NCBI GenBank assembly: GCA_004293675.1 | Contig: READ01000010.1 | Location: forward strand, 98,166 to 162,165 | From: Betaproteobacteria bacterium | GTDB taxonomy: Bacteria > Pseudomonadota > Gammaproteobacteria > Burkholderiales > Casimicrobiaceae | Direction of reading: 5' to 3' | Length of the DNA stretch: 64,000 bases | Part shown: positions 55,398-64,000 of the stretch, piece after piece | How positions within the stretch are numbered: the first letter of the stretch is position 1 | Layout: every line of letters begins with the position of its first letter | Program-made: the position numbers and the translations under genes | The notes under the pieces: model-generated | Database searches by the model: none | What the model saw: only the letters and a program-made list of their open reading frames with translations | Told to the model about the DNA's origin: nothing

Positions 55398-57194
55398 TTA
55401 ACGCTGGCTGTAGCTAAGCGTGATCCACCCGCGCCGACCGCCCGTGGCGTAACCGCTGCTGGTTTGGTAATCACGATCAAGCGCGTTTTCCAGACGCACA
55501 CCGAGGGACAGGCCGTTGGCAAGCTCGTGACGGGCAAACCAGTTGACCACGCCATAACCCGCGAGCCGTCGTGTATTGCTCGCGTTATCGAATCGATGCT
55601 CGCTAGCGACTAGCTCCATGCCGGTAGTCACGCCCAGCACATCGCCGCTGACTTTGAGCGCGCCGTGCAGCTTGGCCCTCCGCGCCAGCTGCTTGCCGGT
55701 GGTGAGGTTTTTCGGGTCAGCCGCGTCGAGGCTCGCTTCAACGTTCCACTGCGCGACGCGGGTTGCCGCCGACAGTGTGGCTCCTCGAAGGGACGCTTTG
55801 GATACGTTTTGCGGCGCGCAGTTAAAGTTTGCATCGCAGACAAACTGGATCAGATCGCGGACGCGGTTTTCGTAGACAACGATCTTCGCAGTGGATGCTG
55901 CGCGGCTCCATTGCAGGGCCATATCCACGTTTTTCGCGCGCTCCGGTGCAAGCAGGGGATTGGCAAATCCGGGGTAGTAGAGATCGTTAAACGTGGGTGC
56001 CTTAAAGCTGGTCCCGGCGTTCATCAGCACGCGCCAGTCTCCATTGAGCGCGTAGCTCGCTGCCACGTTTCCAGTGTTTCGCGATCCGTATTGTCGGCTG
56101 TCATCCAAGCGAACTGAGGCGGTAATTTTCATCGGGCTAAGGTTGACGTCGCCGCCCACCACCGCGCTTGATGTTTTGCGGCTAGTCACGTCTAAGCCGT
56201 CGAGGGAGGCCACTTTTTCACCTCGCCATTCCAGCGCGTTCCATAGGCTCACATCGCGATTGACGCGAACATTGTTTTGCCAACTGAGCTGTTCTTGCGT
56301 TGTTTTGAATTCACCAGGAAACGATGAAATGAAGCTTGCTTGATCCGCACTCTGACCGATGCTCAGCGACGAATTCCAACGAGCCGACGGGGCAAACCGA
56401 AACTTCGCCGAGGCATTTCGCACATCGGATTTAACGCGGTCATCAAACGACGCGTCGCCGTCGTACTGCGCATTGCCGCGCGCTGCAAACACGCTGCCCT
56501 CTAGCGTCAAACTCGGCATAAGCTTCACGCTGGCATTGGCCTGCACGCTGGAAAAACGATAACCGTCGCGATCCGGATTGAAGCTGAAATCACTCGGGTT
56601 CACGATGGCGCTGTAGCCCCGGCTTTCTCGATGATTGGCGGATATTGAGAACGAATGTCCATCGCCCGTAAATCCTGCGCGTGCTGATACGTCGCTGGCG
56701 CGTTGGTTGCCCGCCGCGACGTTGGCCGATATTCCGCTACCGCGCTTGGTAAAAATTTGGATGACACCGCTGACCGCATCTGCGCCGTAAAGGCTGGCAG
56801 CGGGGCCACGCACAACTTCTATGCGATCAATTTGCGACACTGCGATGTGCTGGATCGCAGATTGGCCGCTAAACGATGAACCCATACGCTGGCCATCAAT
56901 CAGCACCAACACTTGGTTGCTGTTGCCGCCGCGAACAAAAATTGACGGCGTCGCGCCTGGCCCTTGGACTAAGACTTCCACGCCCGCAACGCTTTGTAGC
57001 GCGGTTGCAATATCGCTGACGCCGGCTCTAACCAGATCGTCACCGCGAATGACCGAAACATCTCGCAGCGTCTCAGCCATCGACTCGGCAGTCCGCGATG
57101 CGGTCACCACCACGAGTTCCGTTTTGTTTTGTGCGATCGCACCGCTCGAGGCGATGGCCGCAGCCAACACCGAAAATCTAAATTCCAACTTCAT
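55398..57194 (-). CDS. btuB: TonB-dependent vitamin B12 receptor BtuB
   Basis: A 598-residue outer-membrane receptor. A signal peptide (MKLEFRFSVLAAAIASSGAIA) is followed by the TonB box TELVVVTASR. The plug domain has LQSVAGVEVLVQGPGATPSIFVRGGNSNQVLVLIDGQRMG and IDRIEVVRGPAASLYGADAVSGVIQIFTKRG. A 22-strand-type barrel follows, ending in the aromatic-terminated strand GGRRGWITLSYSQR. Identification as BtuB rests on size, the plug sequence, the upstream cobalamin riboswitch and the operon with btuF and cobTSC. Confidence 0.93.
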   Translation of the reverse strand: MKLEFRFSVLAAAIASSGAIAQNKTELVVVTASRTAESMAETLRDVSVIRGDDLVRAGVSDIATALQSVAGVEVLVQGPGATPSIFVRGGNSNQVLVLIDGQRMGSSFSGQSAIQHIAVSQIDRIEVVRGPAASLYGADAVSGVIQIFTKRGSGISANVAAGNQRASDVSARAGFTGDGHSFSISANHRESRGYSAIVNPSDFSFNPDRDGYRFSSVQANASVKLMPSLTLEGSVFAARGNAQYDGDASFDDRVKSDVRNASAKFRFAPSARWNSSLSIGQSADQASFISSFPGEFKTTQEQLSWQNNVRVNRDVSLWNALEWRGEKVASLDGLDVTSRKTSSAVVGGDVNLSPMKITASVRLDDSRQYGSRNTGNVAASYALNGDWRVLMNAGTSFKAPTFNDLYYPGFANPLLAPERAKNVDMALQWSRAASTAKIVVYENRVRDLIQFVCDANFNCAPQNVSKASLRGATLSAATRVAQWNVEASLDAADPKNLTTGKQLARRAKLHGALKVSGDVLGVTTGMELVASEHRFDNASNTRRLAGYGVVNWFARHELANGLSLGVRLENALDRDYQTSSGYATGGRRGWITLSYSQR

Positions 57195-57390
57195 AACAAC
57201 TCCACGAAATCCAGACCCTCCGTCCGGTAAATTGAACGACGAGGCGAGGGGAATTGGGGTCGATGAACGAGTGCTCGAACCGAAGGCGCGTGAAAAACGG
57301 CCGAACGAACGAGCAAAACCTCGTACAACGGCTCGCGCATCCCCGCGCGTTCGTCATGAATCGGTGCGCTGAGGAATCGCGCGCCGATAC

Positions 57391-57565
57391 TCGTGGCCGG
57401 TCTCCGGACTCATTGCATGCAGGACTTGCGCCTTCCCAAATCTCTCGATCCAGTGGCTTTGTGCAAGTTGCGTCGCAATTTACCGTTGCGGGGGCAGTAA
57501 CGGAGTGGGCAAATGTGCTTGGAACACACCGCTGGCACCGTTTTCCCGTTTAACCCAAGCGCGTC
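57391..57565 (-). promoter_or_regulatory. Cobalamin riboswitch controlling btuB-btuF-cobTSC
   Basis: On the minus strand, upstream of btuB, the conserved parts appear in order: AAACGGGAA and CGGTG near the 5' end, CCCCGCAACGGT, the B12 box AGCCACTGG (57450-57458), GGGAAGGC and the closing ATGAGTCCGGAGACCGGCC. Order and spacing match the adenosylcobalamin/cobalamin riboswitch class. About 195 bp lie between it and the btuB start; there was no obvious terminator hairpin, so control of translation or an unrecognised expression platform is possible. Confidence 0.92.
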
Positions 57566-57640
57566 AACCTGCGCTCGGACACCAACAAGTTCGAGGATGT
57601 TAACTTTTATTCAATCTCCTACGGAACTAGTCGGCTATTC

Positions 57641-57692
57641 ATTTGACTAAATCACTCGGATATCTATAATTTGACTTAATTAGTCAGGTAAT
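57641..57692 (+). promoter_or_regulatory. iscR promoter with two IscR-like binding sites
   Basis: A -35 TTGACT (57643-57648) and -10 TATAAT (57665-57670) are 16 bases apart. Two sequences resembling the type 1 IscR site (GACT...AGTC with A/T-rich flanks) overlap them. Site 1 is 57641-57663 (GACTAAATCACTCGGATAT). Site 2 is 57666-57692 and contains the palindrome GACTTAATTAGTC. This fits autorepression of the isc operon by [2Fe-2S]-IscR. Confidence 0.8.
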
Positions 57693-57741
57693 CAGAGTCG
57701 TCCGCGAACCTTCATCGTTCCCGAAAGCCCATTAAAGACTC

Positions 57742-58227
57742 ATGAAACTCACCACCAAAGGCCGTTTTGCTGTGACCGCCATGATTGACGTGGCGCTCAA
57801 CAATCACGAAGGTCCGGTCACGTTAGCCGAGGTCTCAGAGCGGCAGAAAATCTCGCTCTCTTATCTGGAGCAGCTGTTTGGCAAGCTTCGCCGCCACGGC
57901 TTGGTTGAAAGCGTGCGCGGTCCGGGTGGCGGCTACAACCTAGCCAAAGCACCCGCCACAATCAGCGTCTCAGACGTGATTTTGGCTGTCGATGAGCCCA
58001 TCGACACCACGAGCTGCGGCGGAGAAAAGAACTGTTTCGAAGAAACGCAGTGCCTCACTCACCATTTGTGGGCGAGCCTCAATGCGCACATCTTCACCTA
58101 TCTTCAAGGCGTGAGCTTGCAGTCTTTAGTGGACGACGCGAAAGCCAAGAAATCGCCCTCCATTCACGTTGTAAAAGATCTACGCAAAACCGGCGGCCTC
58201 ACGCCGTCACTGTTGGGCGTCGCCTAG
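57742..58227 (+). CDS. iscR: Iron-sulfur cluster assembly regulator IscR
   Basis: A 161-residue Rrf2-family repressor. The winged-helix part reads [19 protein letters not shown] and [27 protein letters not shown]. Cluster ligands C92, C98, C104 and H107 are in exactly the positions known for E. coli IscR. It senses Fe-S supply and represses the operon when loaded. It is first in a complete isc operon and sits behind a promoter with two IscR-like sites. Confidence 0.97.
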   Translation: MKLTTKGRFAVTAMIDVALNNHEGPVTLAEVSERQKISLSYLEQLFGKLRRHGLVESVRGPGGGYNLAKAPATISVSDVILAVDEPIDTTSCGGEKNCFEETQCLTHHLWASLNAHIFTYLQGVSLQSLVDDAKAKKSPSIHVVKDLRKTGGLTPSLLGVA

Positions 58228-58289
58228 TCCGTCAACTTTCCCCCTTTTTTCGTCATTCGTCTTTTCGTCTCTCGTCCTGCGAAGCAAAT

Positions 58290-59498
58290 ATGTCATTACC
58301 CATCTACATGGACTACAGCGCAACCACCCCAGTGGATCCGCGCGTGGCCGCAAAAATGATTCCGTTTCTCACCGAGCAATTCGGCAATCCGGCTTCGCGC
58401 TCGCACGCTTACGGATGGGCGAGCGAAGAGGCCGTCGAAGAGGCGCGCGAACAGGTCGCAGACCTGGTGGGTTGCGATGCTAAGGAAATCGTTTGGACGA
58501 GCGGAGCGACTGAATCGATCAATTTGGCCGTGAAGGGTGCTGCGCAGTTCTACAAGGATCGCGGTCGCCATCTGATTACCGTAAAGACCGAGCACAAAGC
58601 CACCTTGGACACCATGCGCGAGCTGGAGCGTCAGGGCTTTGAAGTGACCTACATGGACGTCAAAGAAAACGGCCTGATCGACATGGCGGCGTTTAACGCT
58701 GCGCTGCGCCCCGACACCACTGTCGTTTCGATCATGATGGTCAACAACGAAATCGGCGTGATCCAACCGATCAAAGAAATTGGTGAAATTACCCGCAGCA
58801 AAGGCATCATTTTTCACGTTGATGCCGCGCAGGCCACTGGCAAAGTCGGCATCAACCTTGCCGACTTAAAAGTCGATTTGATGAGCTTTTCCGCGCACAA
58901 AACCTATGGCCCCAAGGGCATGGGCGCGCTCTTCGTTCGCAAAAAACCACGCATCCGTTTGGAAGCGCAAATTCACGGCGGTGGTCATGAGCGCGGTTTC
59001 CGTTCGGGCACGTTGGCAACGCACCAAATCGTTGGCATGGGCGAGGCGTTTCGCTTGGCAAAGCTTGAAATGAATACCGAAAACGAGCGCATTCGGATGC
59101 TTCGAGATCGTTTGTACAACGGCTTGAAAGACATTCCCGAAGTGTTCATCAACGGCGACATGGAACAACGCGTGCCGCACAACTTAAACATCAGCTTCAA
59201 CTACGTCGAAGGCGAAAGCCTCATCATGGGCGTGAAAGAAGTTGCGGTGAGTTCGGGCTCAGCCTGCACCAGCGCGTCGCTCGAGCCGAGCTATGTGCTC
59301 CGGGCTTTAGGGCGCAGTGACGAACTCGCTCACAGTTCGATCCGCATGACTGTTGGACGATTCACGACAGAGGCTGACGTCGACACCACGATTGCAACGA
59401 TGAAACGCACGGTAGAGAAATTGCGAGCGATGAGCCCGTTGTGGGATATGCATTTGGACGGCGTTGATATCAGTCAGGTGCAGTGGGCGGCTCACTAG
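58290..59498 (+). CDS. iscS: Cysteine desulfurase IscS
   Basis: A 402-residue PLP enzyme that releases sulfur from cysteine for Fe-S clusters and tRNA modification. PLP lysine is K204 ([10 protein letters not shown]) and the persulfide cysteine is C326 ([21 protein letters not shown]). The ATG at 58290 starts [16 protein letters not shown] as in homologues; the frame opens 80 codons earlier inside iscR. The 62-bp spacer before it carries a TCGTCATTCGTC-type repeat. Its stop codon lies inside a 10-bp-stem hairpin (59492-59514). Confidence 0.97.
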   Translation: MSLPIYMDYSATTPVDPRVAAKMIPFLTEQFGNPASRSHAYGWASEEAVEEAREQVADLVGCDAKEIVWTSGATESINLAVKGAAQFYKDRGRHLITVKTEHKATLDTMRELERQGFEVTYMDVKENGLIDMAAFNAALRPDTTVVSIMMVNNEIGVIQPIKEIGEITRSKGIIFHVDAAQATGKVGINLADLKVDLMSFSAHKTYGPKGMGALFVRKKPRIRLEAQIHGGGHERGFRSGTLATHQIVGMGEAFRLAKLEMNTENERIRMLRDRLYNGLKDIPEVFINGDMEQRVPHNLNISFNYVEGESLIMGVKEVAVSSGSACTSASLEPSYVLRALGRSDELAHSSIRMTVGRFTTEADVDTTIATMKRTVEKLRAMSPLWDMHLDGVDISQVQWAAH

Positions 59499-59669
59499 CG
59501 CTTTGCGCTAGTGAAGGACGAGAAGACGAATGACGAAAACGTTGGTTCGTCGGCTAGACCGGTAGTGCACATCGGTGTTTTTAGAGAATTTTGACAACAA
59601 CAAGGATTGAAAGACACAGAAAAGGTCGCGTGATGTTCTCGTCATTCGTCATTCGTCTTTCGTCCTAAA
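59492..59669. repeat. iscS-iscU spacer: stop-codon hairpin plus inverted CGTCATTCGTC repeats
   Basis: TCACTAGCGC-TTT-GCGCTAGTGA (59492-59514) is a perfect hairpin containing the iscS stop. AGGACGAGAAGACGAATGAC (59515-59534) is the inverse of CGTCATTCGTCTTTCGTCCT (59647-59666). A third copy is in the iscR-iscS spacer (58251-58278). The 189-bp spacer has no gene. Confidence 0.75.
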
Positions 59670-59687
59670 TTTACGGAGTAAATTTCC

Positions 59688-60089
59688 ATGGCATACAGCG
59701 AAAAAGTAGTTGATCATTACGAAAACCCCAGAAACGTCGGTGCGTTTGCGAAAGACGACGCCGAGGTTGGCACCGGCATGGTCGGTGCACCTGCGTGCGG
59801 CGACGTGATGAAGTTGCAAATCAAAGTCGGAGCCAATGGTCTGATCGAAGATGCCAAGTTCAAAACCTACGGTTGCGGTTCGGCCATTGCCTCCTCATCG
59901 CTCGTGACTGAATGGGTCAAGGGTAAAACGCTTGATGAAGCGATGAATTTGAAGAACACGCAAATCGCTGAAGAGCTTGCGCTGCCGCCCGTGAAAATTC
60001 ACTGCTCCATCCTCGCCGAAGACGCGATCAAAGCGGCCGTTGAAGACTACCGCGCGAAGCATCCCGCCAAGCAAACCGAAGCCGCGTAA
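59688..60089 (+). CDS. iscU: Iron-sulfur scaffold protein IscU
   Basis: A 133-residue scaffold on which [2Fe-2S] clusters are built from IscS sulfur. The three conserved cysteines C37 (APACGDV), C63 (YGCGSA) and C106 (KIHCS), D39 and the chaperone-binding motif LPPVK are all present. Its spacer from iscS is unusually long, at 189 bp. A perfect inverted repeat separates it from iscA. Confidence 0.97.
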   Translation: MAYSEKVVDHYENPRNVGAFAKDDAEVGTGMVGAPACGDVMKLQIKVGANGLIEDAKFKTYGCGSAIASSSLVTEWVKGKTLDEAMNLKNTQIAEELALPPVKIHCSILAEDAIKAAVEDYRAKHPAKQTEAA

Positions 60090-60098
60090 ACCAATTTG

Positions 60099-60156
60099 TA
60101 GGAGCGGTTCCACCGCGATTTCTTCGCGACAAGAATCGCGGTGGAACCGCTCCCAC
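60099..60156. repeat. Long hairpin between iscU and iscA
   Basis: The arms 60099-60121 (starting GTAGGAGCGGTTCCACCG) and 60134-60156 pair along 22 of 23 positions around a 12-base loop. No U-tract follows, so it is not a standard terminator. The same arm motif is widespread as an intergenic repeat in proteobacteria. Confidence 0.85.
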
Positions 60157-60181
60157 ATGTCAAACTTTCGTCATCGAATCT

Positions 60182-60505
60182 ATGCCAGTCACCCTCACCC
60201 AAGCCGCCGCTAAACACGTTGAAAAATACATTGCCAAACGCGGCAAGGGTATTGGCATACGTTTGGGCGTGAAAACGACGGGTTGTTCGGGTCTAGCCTA
60301 CAAGCTCGAGTACGCCGACGATTCCTTGCCCGAAGACATCGTCTCGGAGAGCTTTGGTATGAAAGTGATCGTTGATCCCAAGAGCTTTGCAGTGCTCGAC
60401 GGCACCGAACTCGACTTTCAAAAAGAAGGTTTGAACGAAGGCTTCAAATTCAACAACCCGCGCGAAAAAGCGCGCTGCGGTTGCGGTGAATCGTTTACGG
60501 TGTAA
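60182..60505 (+). CDS. iscA: Iron-sulfur assembly protein IscA
   Basis: A 107-residue A-type carrier with the three conserved cysteines C35 (TTGCSGL), C99 and C101 (RCGCGESF). Length is that of IscA. It accepts clusters for delivery, notably of [4Fe-4S] clusters, or supplies iron. It follows iscU after 92 bp that contain a long hairpin and precedes hscB by 41 bp. Confidence 0.97.
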   Translation: MPVTLTQAAAKHVEKYIAKRGKGIGIRLGVKTTGCSGLAYKLEYADDSLPEDIVSESFGMKVIVDPKSFAVLDGTELDFQKEGLNEGFKFNNPREKARCGCGESFTV

Positions 60506-60546
60506 GTTGCTCACGCACAGGTCTTCGACACGCTCAGCACCGCAAC

Positions 60547-61059
60547 GTGAATCACTTTGAAATTTTTAATCTATCGCCGGAATTTGCGATAGACAACGCA
60601 CAGCTCATCCAGCGCTTTCGACAGCTGCAGCTTGACCATCACCCCGATCGCTTCGTCACCGCGGACGACGCCGCGCGACGTGCCGCCATCGAGCAATCAA
60701 CCGCGATCAACGAAGCGCATCAAACACTCCAAGACCCCGTTCGCCGCGCCATGTATTTGCTCTGGCTCAAGGGTATCAATGCGATGGACGAGAAAAACAC
60801 CTCGATGCCGCACGCGTTTCTGGTTGAGCAAATCGATTGGCGCGAGGCAATCGCCGATGCCAAGCTCAAAGAAGACACCGATCGTCTGGAAGAAATGGGC
60901 ACTGAGCTCGCCAGTGTGTTGCAATCCTTGGGCGACACATTTTCTGCGGCCCACGATGGTGGCCATTTGACGGTCGCCACAACGCTCGCCCGAAAGATGC
61001 GCTTTACGCAAAAACTCATCGAGGAAGTCGATTTGGCGTTCGACGAATTACAACAATAA
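60547..61059 (+). CDS. hscB: Co-chaperone HscB
   Basis: A 170-residue J-protein with a GTG start. The J-domain HPD motif is residues 32-34 (LDHHPDRFV), followed by the C-terminal helical domain that binds IscU ([35 protein letters not shown]). It recruits IscU to HscA and stimulates its ATPase. It precedes hscA by four bases, so the two are probably translated together. Confidence 0.96.
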   Translation: MNHFEIFNLSPEFAIDNAQLIQRFRQLQLDHHPDRFVTADDAARRAAIEQSTAINEAHQTLQDPVRRAMYLLWLKGINAMDEKNTSMPHAFLVEQIDWREAIADAKLKEDTDRLEEMGTELASVLQSLGDTFSAAHDGGHLTVATTLARKMRFTQKLIEEVDLAFDELQQ

Positions 61060-61063
61060 CAAC

Positions 61064-62944
61064 ATGGCATTTCTTCAAATTTCCGAACCCGGCGAAAGCC
61101 CCGAACCGCATACGCGTCGTCTCGCCGTTGGCATTGATTTGGGCACGACCAATTCGCTCGTCGCAACGCTTCGTAACGCTGTGGCCGAATGTCTGCCCGA
61201 TAGCGAAGGCCGTGCGATGTTGCCCTCTGCGGTGCAGTACGACGAGGGGGGGGCGGTGGTCGTTGGGCATAGCGCGTTGGCGCATCGCGGCGATGATGCG
61301 CTAAACACCATCACATCGGTGAAACGATTCATGGGCCGGGCGATCGCCGATTTGCGCGACGAAGCAACGCGCTACAACTTCACGACACCCAGCGGCGACG
61401 GCAAGGGCGCGCTCAAGATCGTGACGCGTCACGGCGCGAAATCGCCGATTGAAGTGTCGGCTGAAATTTTGCTCTCGCTCAAGGAGCGTGCTGAGCAGAG
61501 TTTGGGTGGACCGTTGTATGGCGTGGTGATTACCGTGCCAGCCTACTTTGATGATGCGCAACGCCAGGCCACAAAAGACGCGGCGAAGCTGGCAGATTTA
61601 AACGTACTTCGCTTGCTCAATGAACCGACCGCTGCGGCCGTGGCCTATGGTCTAGATCAGCGCGCGGAGGGTACATTTTTAATTTATGACTTGGGCGGCG
61701 GCACGTTTGATGTGTCCATCCTGCGGCTCACGCGGGGAGTGTTTGAAGTGCTTTCCACTGCGGGTGACACCCATTTGGGAGGCGATGATTTTGATGGCGC
61801 GCTTGCGAAACACGCGTTTGATACCTGGGCGTTAACCCGAGCATTGTCAGCAGCTGGACAAGCCAACTTGCACGCGGCTGCGCGCGCTGCCAAAGAATCG
61901 CTGACCGACGCCCAAACCGCAACGATCAAAGTCAATTGGGGCTGTGGTTTTGACAGCACGCTTGACGTGTCACGTGAAAAATTTGTTGAGCTGACGCAAC
62001 CGCTGATCGATCGCACCATGAATGCAGTGAAGAAAACACTGCGCGATGCAAAGCTCAAATCGACTGATATCGACGGCGTGGTTTTAGTCGGCGGCGCAAC
62101 CCGCATGCCGCACGTGCGTGCCGCGCTCGAATCGCATTTTGGAAAGCCACCGCTGGCCACCATGAATCCCGACGAAGTCGTCGCGCTGGGCGCTGCGATT
62201 CAAGCCGATCAGCTGGCTGGCAACAAATCCGGCGACGGTGAATCGCATTTGCTGCTGGATGTGATCCCGCTCTCGCTCGGTATCGAGACGATGGGCGGTT
62301 TGGTAGAGAAAATCGTTGCTCGCAATTCAACGATTCCCGTGGCCAAAGCACAGGAATTCACCACGTTCAAAGATGGACAAACGGCCATGTCGTTGCACGT
62401 TGTTCAGGGTGAGCGCGAGTTGGTGGCTGATTGCAGATCGCTCGCACGCTTCGAGCTTCGCGGCATTCCACCGATGGTCGCAGGTGCGGCGCGCATTCGC
62501 GTGACGTTTCAAATCGACGCTGATGGTTTGCTCTCGGTGAGTGCCGAAGAAACGACGACCCATGCGCGAACCGAAGTCACCGTCAAGCCCAGCTATGGTT
62601 TGGGCGACGGGGAGATTGCTGCAATGCTTCAGAGCGCCTTTACCAACGCCAATGCTGATATGCAAGGTCGCGCTCTGGCTGAGGCTCGGGTCGATGCGCT
62701 CGCGTTGGTGCAATCGTTGGGCAAGGCGCTGATCGAAGATCGTGTGTTGCTCAGTGATGTTGAACACGCGGCGTTGTCGTCGCAGATCTCGCATTTGAAG
62801 CAGCTTTCTGAGGCGAACGACCATCGCGCCATCGTGCGCGCGACCGAGGCGCTCAATGTCGCCAGCACCGACTTCGCCGGTCGGCGCATGGATCGGGCCG
62901 TGAGCGCCGCCTTGACCGGTCAACGGATCGATCAGTTGGTATGA
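61064..62944 (+). CDS. hscA: Fe-S assembly chaperone HscA (Hsp70 family)
   Basis: A 626-residue specialised Hsp70. The ATPase domain has [13 protein letters not shown] (residue 22 on), [28 protein letters not shown] and [14 protein letters not shown]. The substrate domain follows ([15 protein letters not shown]). Homologues are about 620 residues. It releases clusters from IscU with HscB help. Nested palindromes (62971-63062) follow before fdx. Confidence 0.96.
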   Translation: MAFLQISEPGESPEPHTRRLAVGIDLGTTNSLVATLRNAVAECLPDSEGRAMLPSAVQYDEGGAVVVGHSALAHRGDDALNTITSVKRFMGRAIADLRDEATRYNFTTPSGDGKGALKIVTRHGAKSPIEVSAEILLSLKERAEQSLGGPLYGVVITVPAYFDDAQRQATKDAAKLADLNVLRLLNEPTAAAVAYGLDQRAEGTFLIYDLGGGTFDVSILRLTRGVFEVLSTAGDTHLGGDDFDGALAKHAFDTWALTRALSAAGQANLHAAARAAKESLTDAQTATIKVNWGCGFDSTLDVSREKFVELTQPLIDRTMNAVKKTLRDAKLKSTDIDGVVLVGGATRMPHVRAALESHFGKPPLATMNPDEVVALGAAIQADQLAGNKSGDGESHLLLDVIPLSLGIETMGGLVEKIVARNSTIPVAKAQEFTTFKDGQTAMSLHVVQGERELVADCRSLARFELRGIPPMVAGAARIRVTFQIDADGLLSVSAEETTTHARTEVTVKPSYGLGDGEIAAMLQSAFTNANADMQGRALAEARVDALALVQSLGKALIEDRVLLSDVEHAALSSQISHLKQLSEANDHRAIVRATEALNVASTDFAGRRMDRAVSAALTGQRIDQLV

Positions 62945-62970
62945 GGTTTTTTGTCACATCGCACCATCAC

Positions 62971-63062
62971 TGTTCGTCTACACGACTTGTAGGCGCGGAC
63001 TTGGCCGCGCTAACCCGCCGTCGTGCGACGCCAAGTCGTCGCCTACAGAGCCTAGACGAACA
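62971..63062. repeat. Nested palindromes between hscA and fdx
   Basis: Outer arms TGTTCGTCTA (62971-62980) and TAGACGAACA (63053-63062) pair perfectly. Inner arms GTAGGCGCGGACTTGGCCGC (62989-63008) and its inverse (63027-63046) pair at about 17 of 20 positions. The region is non-coding and part of the 148-bp spacer. Confidence 0.8.
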
Positions 63063-63092
63063 CTACCGGCTCGAGCCCCGTTCTTAGAAGTT

Positions 63093-63431
63093 ATGCCCAC
63101 AATAAAAATACTCCCCCACGCTGAGCTTTGCCCCAGCGGAACAAGCTTCATCGCGAAGCATGGCATTACGCTGTGCACCGCCTTGCTCGATGCCGACGTT
63201 GAAATCGAGCACGCTTGCGATCAATCGCTCGCCTGCACAACATGCCACGTCATCGTTCGCGAGGGCTTCAACACTACGGGCGAGATGGATGAAAAGGAGG
63301 AGGACTTGCTCGACCGGGCTTGGGGGCTCACCAGTCTGTCGCGGTTGTCTTGTCAGGTGAAACTGGGCACGGCGGATTTGACCATCGAACTACCAAAATA
63401 CACGATCAACCACGCGCGGGAAAATCACTGA
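63093..63431 (+). CDS. fdx: Isc-type [2Fe-2S] ferredoxin
   Basis: A 112-residue adrenodoxin-type ferredoxin with ligands C42, C48, C51 (HACDQSLACTTC) and C87 (LSCQV). It supplies electrons for cluster assembly on IscU. Length is normal. Its TGA stop shares one base with the iscX start (TGATG), a sign of translational coupling. Confidence 0.96.
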   Translation: MPTIKILPHAELCPSGTSFIAKHGITLCTALLDADVEIEHACDQSLACTTCHVIVREGFNTTGEMDEKEEDLLDRAWGLTSLSRLSCQVKLGTADLTIELPKYTINHARENH

Positions 63432-63625
63432 TGAAGTGGACCGACACCTTAGACATCGCCATTGAGCTCGCAGAGGCGCATCCCGACGTTGACCCGACGC
63501 AAATTCGCTTCACGGATTTGATGGAAAAAGTGCTCGCGCTTCAGGGTTTTAACGACGATCCGAAGCGATGTGGCGAGCGAATTCTTGAGGCGATTCAACA
63601 GGCTTGGATTGACGAAATCGAGTGA
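63431..63625 (+). CDS. iscX: Fe-S assembly protein IscX
   Basis: A 64-residue acidic protein with the family pattern MKWTDTLDIAIELAEAHPDVDP, IRFTDLMEKVLAL, FNDDP and AWIDE. IscX binds IscS and iron and modulates cluster assembly. The ATG at 63431 overlaps the fdx stop by one base; the longer frame from 63320 runs inside fdx and is rejected. It is the last gene of the isc operon. An IS1380-type element begins within ~170 bp. Confidence 0.95.
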   Translation: MKWTDTLDIAIELAEAHPDVDPTQIRFTDLMEKVLALQGFNDDPKRCGERILEAIQQAWIDEIE

Positions 63626-63642
63626 TGGCTTTGGGTGTCAAT

Positions 63643-63728
63643 GCCATATTAAATCTGGTCTAGACCGAATTTTTAGTGGCATTCAATAAAGTCTTTAATT
63701 CGATCTAACCCGAATATTTCACCAATAG
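63643..63728 (+). repeat. Possible diverged copy (E) of the 84-bp element
   Basis: The left end GCCATATTAAATCTGG matches the family. A TATTTCA motif near the expected right end (63715-63721) is one base off the position in copy B. The right half may instead be the terminal inverted repeat of the adjacent IS (AACCCGAATATTTCACC at 63707-63723), so this call is uncertain. Confidence 0.4.
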
Positions 63729-63796
63729 CTGTAGTCTAAAGCGCTGGAAGCCCCGTTGTTATTGGTGTGTAGGCCGATAACGCAAAGGAATCCAGC

Positions 63797-64000
63797 GTGA
63801 CAAAGTGTACCGGAAGCGAAGACGAGACATTGGACTTCGGTCGCCTCGGGCGACGCCGTATAGAAGCCGATTTCAGCGGCGGTGATTTGTCGAGCGACGG
63901 CGGTTTGTTGCTGCTTCGGCAAACCGATCAGATCATCGGCTTGACCCAGGCTGCCGCCGCCGCAGTGTCCGATGTTCGCGATGGCTCGCGTGTCGAGCAC
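63797..64000 (+). mobile_element. IS1380-family transposase gene, 5' part (3' truncated by window)
   Basis: A GTG-started frame running off the window end after 68 codons. It reads RIEADFSGGDLSSDGGLLLL, then RQTDQIIGLTQAAAAA, the N-terminal signature of IS1380-family DDE transposases. AGGAA lies 8-10 bases before the GTG. The left terminal inverted repeat probably lies near 63700-63725. No catalytic residues are visible yet because they lie downstream. Confidence 0.85.

Noticed and set aside
54446..55555. Longer btuF starting at 55555
   Set aside because: It would overlap btuB by ~158 bp and put a non-signal extension before a clear signal peptide.

Overview
The window is a chromosomal segment of about 57-58% G+C (estimated by eye) from a betaproteobacterium, most likely of the order Burkholderiales. 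The evidence is the smc-zipA-ligA gene order, a tripartite tricarboxylate transporter (TctABC with TctDE), an AddB/AddA-like nuclease-helicase pair, a complete iscR-S-U-A-hscB-hscA-fdx-iscX operon and a Bug-type solute receptor. I cannot resolve the genus.

Layout. 1-4.3 kb: the end of smc, then zipA and ligA. 4.3-4.6 kb: two small repeat elements. 4.6-10 kb: tctA, tctB and tctC on the minus strand, divergent from the TctD/TctE two-component pair. 10-15.1 kb: PEP synthase (ppsA), its regulatory kinase/phosphorylase, a PHP-domain phosphoesterase, a small XRE regulator and a short membrane protein. 15.1-15.4 kb: tRNA-Ala(GGC), tRNA-Glu(TTC) and a terminator. 15.7-20.3 kb: an aromatic-catabolism block with a frameshifted fumarylpyruvate hydrolase remnant, gentisate 1,2-dioxygenase, a three-gene salicylate-5-hydroxylase-type oxygenase and a LysR regulator. 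20.9-26.9 kb: the AddB/AddA-like pair. 26.9-30 kb: an ECF-type sigma factor with a zinc-binding anti-sigma-like protein, a DUF1223 protein and ribF. 30-37.5 kb: a Ser/Thr kinase, an ECF sigma factor overlapping it tail to tail, and three secreted or surface proteins. 37.8-48.8 kb: mostly housekeeping enzymes (aminotransferase, rpiB, metY, XdhC) with unknown genes and many intergenic repeats. 49-51.6 kb: an isoquinoline-1-oxidoreductase-type molybdenum hydroxylase. 52-57.6 kb: a cobalamin uptake and nucleotide-loop operon (btuB-btuF-cobT-cobS-cobC, minus strand) behind a cobalamin riboswitch. 57.6-63.6 kb: the Isc iron-sulfur operon behind a promoter with two IscR-like sites. The window ends inside an IS1380-family transposase.

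The strongest unexpected signals are small mobile or repetitive elements. A 161-bp element with 17-bp terminal inverted repeats and a CTAG target duplication sits in the 3' end of a phytanoyl-CoA-dioxygenase-family gene. Removing it in silico restores 25 further codons. A 207-bp inverted-repeat element is inserted exactly at the ligA stop codon. A family of 84-bp elements, each end itself a mini-palindrome, occurs about five times, and one copy supplies the apparent start codon and signal-peptide beginning of btuF. I saw no CRISPR array, no prophage and no recognised defence island.
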